Below, one piece after another: positions 21,977 through 27,186 of a stretch of 27,186 nt of DNA (position 1 is its first letter; each line of letters starts with the position of its first letter). The position numbers and the translations under genes are program-made. Source of the DNA: CALZIK01 sp046756565 (GTDB lineage: Bacteria > Acidobacteriota > Thermoanaerobaculia > Multivoradales > JAHEKO01); the NCBI GenBank assembly GCA_046756565.1, contig JBHHWO010000052.1, forward strand, positions 1-27,186, read 5' to 3'. The notes below the pieces were generated by a model, which saw only the letters and a program-made list of their open reading frames with translations, was not told where the DNA came from and ran no database searches.

Positions 21977-23890
21977 GTGCCTGCCTACAAACCCGACAGA
22001 CCCCCACTCGGCCGGATCCTCCTGATAGCAGCCGTCGCGTGCCTGCCGCTCTCGGACTGGGCCCGGGCACACATCGTGCCGCCCGAACAGCTCCATCCGG
22101 CCGCGGCCAGCTACCGGCGGCTCGAGTTCCTGCTCAACCTCAACCCGATTCGCTGGGATGAGGTCGAAAAAGACCTTCGCGCCATTGCCGCCGAGCTCGA
22201 GCCGAGCGACGCCGAGAACGCCGACGACCTCCTTCGCCTGACCGAGGAGATCCTGGCCTCACTGGATGCCGAGGACGACGGCGGCCTGGCGGCGGATCGC
22301 CGCCGGGACGTCGCCCACTCGGTGCTTTCCCACGCCACGCGCGCAGTCGCTCGATCGATTCGTGAGGACCTGACCCAGGCCAGAGCCCATCTCGCCGACT
22401 ACCCGCGCGCGTCGATTCATCTCGAGCGGGCGCGACAGATGTGGGCGGCCTTCGAGCCCGCGGTCGAGGCCGCCATGCCCGACGAGTTCGTTCGCCTCGG
22501 CGAGTGCTGGCTCGAGCTGGCCTCGGCGCTCGGCTACCCCGGACTCCAGGGCATTGGCGCGCGTCCTGCGGACATCGAGACCTTTGCCGAGGAAACCGAC
22601 GAGGTAGTCGAGTTCCTGGAAGCGCATTTCACGGATCGACTCCGGATCCCGGAAGTCGGACGCCTGGCGGCGCTTCCGGGCATCCGACGCGACATGTATC
22701 CACCGGGGAAGCGACTGCCTCCGGGTTTCGACATCAACAAGCAGATTCCGCGGCCACGTCAGATCCTCGGTATGGCCACGCGCGGCGTCGACGAGCGTGA
22801 CACGCCGCTGATCGCTCTCGGCGACATGGCCTTCGACAGCGCGCTCATATTCGGCGAGCCGGCCCGGTCGCTCGCGATCACATGCAACACCTGCCACAAC
22901 AAAGGCGTGACGAATCCCAACTTCTTCATCCCGGGCCTTTCGAGGATCCCGGGCGGCATGGACGTCTCGAACAGCTTCTTCGGGGGCCACGCCAACAACG
23001 GCCACTTCGACCCGCTCGACATTCCGGATCTGCGAGGTCTGCGCTTCACAGCGCCCTACGGCCGCAACGGCCGCTTTGACTCGCTCCGAGAGTTCACCCG
23101 CAACGTGATCGTCAACGAGTTCTCCGGCCGGGAGCCCGAGCCCATCCTGCTCGACGCCCTGGTGGCCTACATGCTCGAGTTCGAGTTCCTGCCCAACCCG
23201 GCCCTCGAAGCCGACGGCACTCTCGGTCGAACCGCCTCCGAGGCGGCCCGTCGTGGGGAAGTCCTGTTCAATCGCCCGTTTGCTGGCCTGGCGGACCGAT
23301 CCTGCGCGACCTGTCATGTGCCCTCGGACCATTTCCTGGACCGGCGCCGGCACGATATCGGCACGGTCACCGGAGCGGAAGTCGATTCGCGCGACCGCGC
23401 GCTCGACACGCCGACACTTCTCGGGATCCTCCATACCGCGCCCTATTTCCATGATGGGCGCGTCGCGACTCTCGGCGACGTCGTCCGGTGGTTCGACGAC
23501 ACCTACTCGCTCGGTTTGAGCGGCCGCCAGCAGGCGGATCTCACAGCCTACCTCGAGGTCGTGGGCGACGGTGTCGAGGCCTACGAAGACACCGTCCACA
23601 CGCTCTCCTCCGAGCTCGAGGAGTTCGACTTCTTCCTTTCCCCATACGAGCTCCTCAAGGACCGCGGCGAGCTCGACTTGATCCACATAACCCTCGGCAC
23701 GATCGCGTTCGAGATCCGTGCCCACAAGTGGGACGTCCAGGATCCGGACAACCTGCCGACGCTCGACGAGCTGGCCGCGCTCATGGACCGGGCCCGCGAG
23801 CTCCTGGCGGCCGGCGATATCCCCGGCACCGATCGCGTTGTCGCCGAGTACCGGAACCTCTACCGAACCCGCGCGGACGGTCTCGAATGA
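21977..23890 (+). CDS. Periplasmic di-heme cytochrome c protein, MauG/CcpA-like, with helical N-terminal domain
   Basis: The protein has 637 residues from the GTG at 21977. This start gives a tidy signal peptide (basic start, hydrophobic ILLIAAVACLPLS, cleavage after DWARA), so the protein is periplasmic. A TTG at 21929 lies before the predicted transcription start. Residues about 30-260 are helical without known motifs; they loosely recall imelysin-type helical proteins. Two c-heme sites follow, CNTCH (Cys303) and CATCH (Cys443), arranged as in the MauG/bacterial cytochrome c peroxidase superfamily, with typical DIPDLRGLRFTAPYGRNGRF and LDTPTLLGILHTAPYFHDGR segments that contribute the distal residues. 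It is expected to reduce peroxide or oxidise a protein or small substrate; the target is unknown. Its TGA overlaps the ATG of the next gene (ATGA), so it is coupled to the PhnD-like lipoprotein. Confidence 0.82.
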   Translation: MPAYKPDRPPLGRILLIAAVACLPLSDWARAHIVPPEQLHPAAASYRRLEFLLNLNPIRWDEVEKDLRAIAAELEPSDAENADDLLRLTEEILASLDAEDDGGLAADRRRDVAHSVLSHATRAVARSIREDLTQARAHLADYPRASIHLERARQMWAAFEPAVEAAMPDEFVRLGECWLELASALGYPGLQGIGARPADIETFAEETDEVVEFLEAHFTDRLRIPEVGRLAALPGIRRDMYPPGKRLPPGFDINKQIPRPRQILGMATRGVDERDTPLIALGDMAFDSALIFGEPARSLAITCNTCHNKGVTNPNFFIPGLSRIPGGMDVSNSFFGGHANNGHFDPLDIPDLRGLRFTAPYGRNGRFDSLREFTRNVIVNEFSGREPEPILLDALVAYMLEFEFLPNPALEADGTLGRTASEAARRGEVLFNRPFAGLADRSCATCHVPSDHFLDRRRHDIGTVTGAEVDSRDRALDTPTLLGILHTAPYFHDGRVATLGDVVRWFDDTYSLGLSGRQQADLTAYLEVVGDGVEAYEDTVHTLSSELEEFDFFLSPYELLKDRGELDLIHITLGTIAFEIRAHKWDVQDPDNLPTLDELAALMDRARELLAAGDIPGTDRVVAEYRNLYRTRADGLE

Positions 23891-24798
23891 AGCGTCTCGA
23901 TTTCTTCCCGGCTGCCTTGCTGGCTGCGGCCTTTCTGGTCGGCGCTTGCAACGTCGAGACCGGTACGGAGTCCACAACCGAAGTGGACCGAAACGGAACC
24001 AAGCCGCTTCGCATCGCCTTCATCGCCTATCAGAATCCGGACCAGTTGCTCGAAAGCGTCGAGCCGGTCACCGAGTACCTCAAGGCCGAGCTGGGCCGAC
24101 CGATCGAGGCCTTTGCCGCCACCGATTACGCCGGCATAGTCGAGGCCTTGAAAGCGGGCTCTGCCGACGCCGGCTTCATGGGACCACTCCAGTACGTCAT
24201 CGCCCACCATCAATCCGGAGCCGTTCCGATTCTCGGCGAGCTCTACAACGGCGCGCCGACCTACGTCTCCCACGTCTTCGTCCGCAAGGACAGCGGCATC
24301 GAGTCCCTCGAAGACCTCGAGCAGACGTCGATGGCGTTCGTTGATCCACTCTCGTCGTCCGGCTACATGTTTCCACTCGACACGTTTCTCCAGGCCGGCC
24401 TGATCGAGAGTCCGCGCTCCGCGGAGGACTTCTTCCGGAAGATCTATTTCGCCGGCGGCGACGAGCAAGCCATCCGCGCGGTGCTCAACAAATTCGTGGA
24501 CGCCGCCGGCGTCGGCCAGTACTCGGTCAAGCTGCTGCGCCCCGAAGAGCGCGAGCAGCTGGTTGCGATCGCGTCGTCGCGGCCGATTCCCTCCCACTGC
24601 GTGGTCGTCCGCGCCGAGCTCGACGCCGAGACCGCCAGCGAACTCCAGCAAGCCCTTCTCGGCCTCAATCAAGGCGACCACCAGGAGCTTCTCCGAAATC
24701 TCTACGCGGTCGACGGCTACGTAGAGGCCGACCACGAGACCTATCGGAGCGTCGAGGCCCTGGCCCGGGAGTATGGCTTCCTGGATTCCGCGGGGTGA
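23887..24798 (+). CDS. PhnD-like periplasmic substrate-binding lipoprotein
   Basis: A 303-residue lipoprotein. The signal peptide ends in a lipobox LVGAC, so Cys21 is the likely lipidation site and the protein is probably tethered in the periplasm. The body matches phosphonate/phosphite/phosphate-binding PhnD-type proteins: PLRIAFIAYQNPDQ near the start, ADAGFMGPLQYV, then VFVRKDSGIESLEDLE and AFVDPLSSSGYMFP, which is the ligand-binding signature. The ligand could be a phosphonate, phosphite or another oxyanion; specificity cannot be read. No phosphonate catabolic gene is in the window, so a phosphorus role is unproven. It overlaps the di-heme gene by four bases and is followed after 7 bases by the ATPase. 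Confidence 0.88.
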   Translation: MKRLDFFPAALLAAAFLVGACNVETGTESTTEVDRNGTKPLRIAFIAYQNPDQLLESVEPVTEYLKAELGRPIEAFAATDYAGIVEALKAGSADAGFMGPLQYVIAHHQSGAVPILGELYNGAPTYVSHVFVRKDSGIESLEDLEQTSMAFVDPLSSSGYMFPLDTFLQAGLIESPRSAEDFFRKIYFAGGDEQAIRAVLNKFVDAAGVGQYSVKLLRPEEREQLVAIASSRPIPSHCVVVRAELDAETASELQQALLGLNQGDHQELLRNLYAVDGYVEADHETYRSVEALAREYGFLDSAG

Positions 24799-24805
24799 TC
24801 TCGCC

Positions 24806-25687
24806 ATGAGCTCTCGCCCGGTCATCGAGCTCGACTCGGTCCACGTTCTGTTCGACTCGACTCTGGCCCTCGACATCGAAGGCCTCGAGATCGGAGCCGG
24901 GGAGCGGGTGTTCGTCCTGGGTCACAGCGGCTCCGGGAAGACCACGTTGGCGAGGCTGATCAAGGGGCGCCTGCGGCCCTCGACAGGTACGGTCAAGGTC
25001 CTGGGCCGAAATCCGGCTTCGGTGCGCGACCGGCGCAGGCGGCAACGGCGGGTTGCCATGATCGACCAGGAGTACTACCTGGTGCCCCGATTGACCGCGG
25101 TCGACAACGTCCTGCATGGGGCTCTCGGCCGGGTCTCGCCCTGGCTGAGCCTGATCGGCCTCTATCCGACTGGCGAGTGGTGCAAAGCCGAAGCGATCCT
25201 GGCCGAGGTCGAGCTCGACGGGCTCGGGCACCGCCGCGTGGAGACTCTTTCCGGCGGCCAGAAACAGCGCACCGCGATCGCGCGGGCGCTGATGCAGGAC
25301 GCCGACATCATCCTGGCCGACGAGCCGGTGTCGGCTCTGGATCCCGAGTTGGCCGAGGACGCTCTCGAGCTTCTGGTCGAGTGCGTAGCCCGCCGAGAGG
25401 TGACGCTCTTGGTCGACCTGCACCAACCCGAGCTCGCGCGGCGCTACGCGACCCGCTTTCTCGGTCTCGCCAACGGGCGGCTGGTCTACGACGGTCTGCC
25501 CGAGGGATTCACCGACGAGATCGCCGAGCTCGTCTATCGCGGCCGCGACCCGCAAGGCGCCGACGGGCCGGAGCAAGACATCCATCACCCACCCACTTCG
25601 GGTTCTCAGGAGGTCGACCTTGTCGACGCTGCAACAGACCTGGCGCAGGAGAATCCTCGCCTGGACCTTCGTCTGGTTCGCGATTAG
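24806..25687 (+). CDS. PhnC-like ABC transporter ATP-binding protein
   Basis: A 293-residue ATPase with Walker A GHSGSGKTT (39-47), Q-loop IDQEY (Gln88), signature LSGGQ (148-152), Walker B IILADEP (168-174) and the H-loop His in VDLHQPE. The LTAVDNVLHGALGR segment is typical of PhnC-type ATPases. It would drive import of the PhnD-like protein's ligand through the 25620 permease. The start at 24806 has GGGGTGA about 7 bases upstream; a farther ATG overlaps the preceding gene. The last 68 bases overlap the permease gene in another frame, so the C-terminal tail of about 40 residues (after YRGRDPQ) is unusual and may be an extension free to drift. Confidence 0.9.
   Translation: MSSRPVIELDSVHVLFDSTLALDIEGLEIGAGERVFVLGHSGSGKTTLARLIKGRLRPSTGTVKVLGRNPASVRDRRRRQRRVAMIDQEYYLVPRLTAVDNVLHGALGRVSPWLSLIGLYPTGEWCKAEAILAEVELDGLGHRRVETLSGGQKQRTAIARALMQDADIILADEPVSALDPELAEDALELLVECVARREVTLLVDLHQPELARRYATRFLGLANGRLVYDGLPEGFTDEIAELVYRGRDPQGADGPEQDIHHPPTSGSQEVDLVDAATDLAQENPRLDLRLVRD
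25608..25613 (+). promoter_or_regulatory. Strong SD that fixes the TTG start of the permease gene
   Basis: AGGAGG lies six bases before TTG at 25620, inside the upstream ATPase gene. It decides the non-ATG start of the permease and explains the 68-base overlap. Confidence 0.7.
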
Positions 25688-26399
25688 CACCTTCGTCCTG
25701 TGGGCGTTTCGCTGGTCGGAGTTCGATCTCCAAGTCCTGCTCGGCTCGGGAGAGCGGTTCAGCGAGTTCTTCTCGCGCCTCGTGCCTCCGGACTGGAGCG
25801 TCACCCGGCTCGTGTTTCGTTCGACGGTCGAGACCCTGATGATCGCGCTGGCGGGCACCGCGCTCGCGGTGATCGTGTCCTTGCCTCTGGGGTTCCTGGC
25901 GGCCTCCAACGTCACGCCGCCCTGGGTCTCCCACCCGATCAAATGGCTCCTCGGTCTGATCCGGTCAGTGCCCTTGATCGTCGTCGCGATGCTGTTCGTC
26001 GCCGCGGTCGGACTGGGCCCGTTTCCGGGCATGCTCGCGATCGCATTCCACTCGATCGGTATGCTCGGCAAGTTCTACGCCGAGGAGTTCGAGACCGCCG
26101 AGAAGGGAATTCTGAACGCGGTCTCCGGAACCGGCGCCACCTGGAGCCAGACCCTGCGCTACGGGCTCTGGCCGCAGTCGATCCCCCAGGTGGTCGCGTT
26201 CACCGTCTATCGCCTGGAGATGAACTTCCGGGATGCCGCCGTTCTCGGCCTGGTCGGAGCCGGAGGCGTCGGCTACTACATCCTGCTCTACGTGCGCGGT
26301 TTTCAGTACGAGAAGGTCGCCGTGCTGCTCGCGGTCATCATCGCGGTGGTGCTTCTGCTCGACAACTTGACCTTCTGGGTGCGCAGATGGGTGCGATGA
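25620..26399 (+). CDS. PhnE-like ABC transporter permease
   Basis: A 259-residue inner-membrane permease with about six hydrophobic segments, the first at residues 13-30. The ATPase-docking EAA loop is present: AEEFETAEKGILNAVSGTGA, with the conserved Gly of the EAA---G pattern. The length fits PhnE. It starts with TTG after a strong SD and ends with a TGA that overlaps (ATGA) the outer-membrane protein gene. Only one permease gene is present, so it probably works as a homodimer. Confidence 0.9.
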   Translation: MSTLQQTWRRRILAWTFVWFAISTFVLWAFRWSEFDLQVLLGSGERFSEFFSRLVPPDWSVTRLVFRSTVETLMIALAGTALAVIVSLPLGFLAASNVTPPWVSHPIKWLLGLIRSVPLIVVAMLFVAAVGLGPFPGMLAIAFHSIGMLGKFYAEEFETAEKGILNAVSGTGATWSQTLRYGLWPQSIPQVVAFTVYRLEMNFRDAAVLGLVGAGGVGYYILLYVRGFQYEKVAVLLAVIIAVVLLLDNLTFWVRRWVR

Positions 26400-27136
26400 G
26401 TCGTTTGATGAGCGGCGCTTTGGCCGTGGCGATCGTGGCACTCGCCGGAACGGGCGCCACCCTGGCGCAGGAAGACCTGGTCACCGATCGTCCGGATCAG
26501 ACCGAGTCGGCGGTGACGGTGGCTCCGGGGAAGTACCACATCGAGACCGGCGTGCTGCACACGCAAGACGACGCCGGCGGCCGGAGCTTCGAGGTCACGG
26601 AGGCTCTCGGCACGCTCGTTCGCATCGGTTTGCGCGAACGGCTGGAGCTTCGGATCGGTTTCGACGGCTACGTCTGGACGCCGGGAGCCGACGGCATCGG
26701 AGACGGCTCGGTGGGCGCCAAGATCCTCTTGGCCGAGGAGACGGATAGCGCGCCTCGAGTCGCGGTGCTCGTCGAGAGCTCGGTTCCGATCGGAGACGAC
26801 CAGCTCACCTCAGACGACTACGCCCCGGCGTTCCGGCTTGCGCTGTCGAAGGACTTCCTTGACTCGCTCGGCGTCGGCCTAAACGTCGGTGCCGAGTTCC
26901 CGGAAGACCAGGAGATTCTTCTCTACACCCTGGCGCTCGGTGTGGGCCTCGACGACAAGAACGGCGTTTTCTTCGAGGTCTTCGGAGACGACCAGTCGAG
27001 TCATTCCTTCGACACCGGCTGGACCCGTCTCGTGCGACCCAACCTCCAGCTCGACGTCGCGGGAGGCGTCGGCATCTCGGACGAAGCGCCCGACTGGTTC
27101 GTCGGAGCGGGGCTGTCGGTGAGATTCCCGGACTAG
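26396..27136 (+). CDS. Outer-membrane beta-barrel-like protein (MetA-phenol-degradation/transporter family-like)
   Basis: A 246-residue secreted protein. The signal peptide (hydrophobic ALAVAIVALAGTGATLA, cleavage before QED) is followed by TDRPDQTESAVTVAPGKYHIETG, a start characteristic of the transporter-type outer-membrane proteins annotated as MetA-pathway phenol degradation. The rest is alternating amphipathic beta strands, ending FVGAGLSVRFPD with a Phe near the C terminus. A small outer-membrane channel for the transporter's ligand is the simplest reading; there is no direct evidence for phenol. The start is taken at 26396 because it overlaps the permease stop (ATGA); ATG codons at 26387 and 26408 are alternatives. 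It closes the operon; only 50 bases follow in the window. Confidence 0.72.
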   Translation: MSRLMSGALAVAIVALAGTGATLAQEDLVTDRPDQTESAVTVAPGKYHIETGVLHTQDDAGGRSFEVTEALGTLVRIGLRERLELRIGFDGYVWTPGADGIGDGSVGAKILLAEETDSAPRVAVLVESSVPIGDDQLTSDDYAPAFRLALSKDFLDSLGVGLNVGAEFPEDQEILLYTLALGVGLDDKNGVFFEVFGDDQSSHSFDTGWTRLVRPNLQLDVAGGVGISDEAPDWFVGAGLSVRFPD

Positions 27137-27186
27137 GTACGATCCTGGCAGCGCTCGGGAGCCGATCGACAGGCCAATCTTCCAGG

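Noticed and set aside
22259..23977. 572-codon minus-strand frame opposite the di-heme protein gene
   Set aside because: The plus strand carries the CxxCH sites and signal peptide; the antisense frame shows no domain.
24665..26071. 468-codon minus-strand frame opposite the ABC transporter genes
   Set aside because: The plus strand holds all ABC motifs in a coupled operon; the reverse frame is a shadow.
1..27186. CRISPR array, tRNA or rRNA genes
   Set aside because: No regularly spaced repeats, cloverleaf or rRNA signature was seen; the only rRNA link is the SD complement near 12960.

Overview
The window is GC-rich and densely coded, with short intergenic gaps and frequent GTG and TTG starts. 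It carries a TonB-dependent receptor, several hybrid sensor kinases, a PilZ-linked methyltransferase and wax-ester-type lipid enzymes. This points to a free-living Gram-negative soil, sediment or marine bacterium. The style (C-terminal zinc-ribbon/DUF2007 protein, PilZ plus helical protein, many GAF/REC modules) suggests Acidobacteriota (Thermoanaerobaculia-like), but that is inference because no rRNA or taxonomic marker is present. I saw no tRNA, rRNA, CRISPR array, phage or plasmid genes.

Layout. 50-2728 (-): a six-TM double hybrid histidine kinase. 2836-4341 (+): a PilZ/SAM-methyltransferase of the 3-hydroxy-fatty-acid methyl ester (PhcB-like) type. 4338-5672 (-): a wax ester synthase/diacylglycerol acyltransferase. 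5759-6895 (+): an NAD(P)-binding protein resembling saccharopine dehydrogenase. 6955-9390 (-): a TonB-dependent receptor with a clear terminator. 9501-12736 (-): a zinc-ribbon/DUF2007 protein, a PilZ-like helical protein and a PAS-kinase-REC-REC hybrid kinase. 12737-13137: a 400-base stretch holding, on the minus strand, a 14-codon micro-ORF with a perfect Shine-Dalgarno (SD), two more SD-like motifs, a hairpin hiding the last of them, and an intrinsic terminator. 13138-16597 (-): class IV aminotransferase, P-loop sulfotransferase-like protein, and GAF-GAF-PP2C phosphatase. 16814-18682 (+): an acyl-CoA-reductase-like SDR. 18726-19972 (-): Hpt protein and REC-anti-sigma-kinase fusion, joined by an ATGA overlap. 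20052-21602 (+): type B carboxylesterase. 21598-21878: a MITE-like element with 23-bp perfect terminal inverted repeats, overlapping the esterase stop codon. 21898-27136 (+): a strong sigma70-type promoter, then a tightly packed five-gene operon.

How they work together. Three themes recur. One is signalling by phosphorelay and partner switching: two hybrid kinases, a free Hpt, a RsbU-like phosphatase and a REC-RsbW-like fusion. The second is long-chain lipid chemistry: acyl reductase, wax ester synthase, fatty-acid methyl ester type methyltransferase and esterase. The third is envelope transport: a TonB receptor, and an operon combining a di-heme MauG/CcpA-type periplasmic enzyme with a PhnD-like lipoprotein, a PhnC-like ATPase, a PhnE-like permease and an outer-membrane protein. 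That last operon and the tandem-SD leader region are the best candidates for something undescribed.
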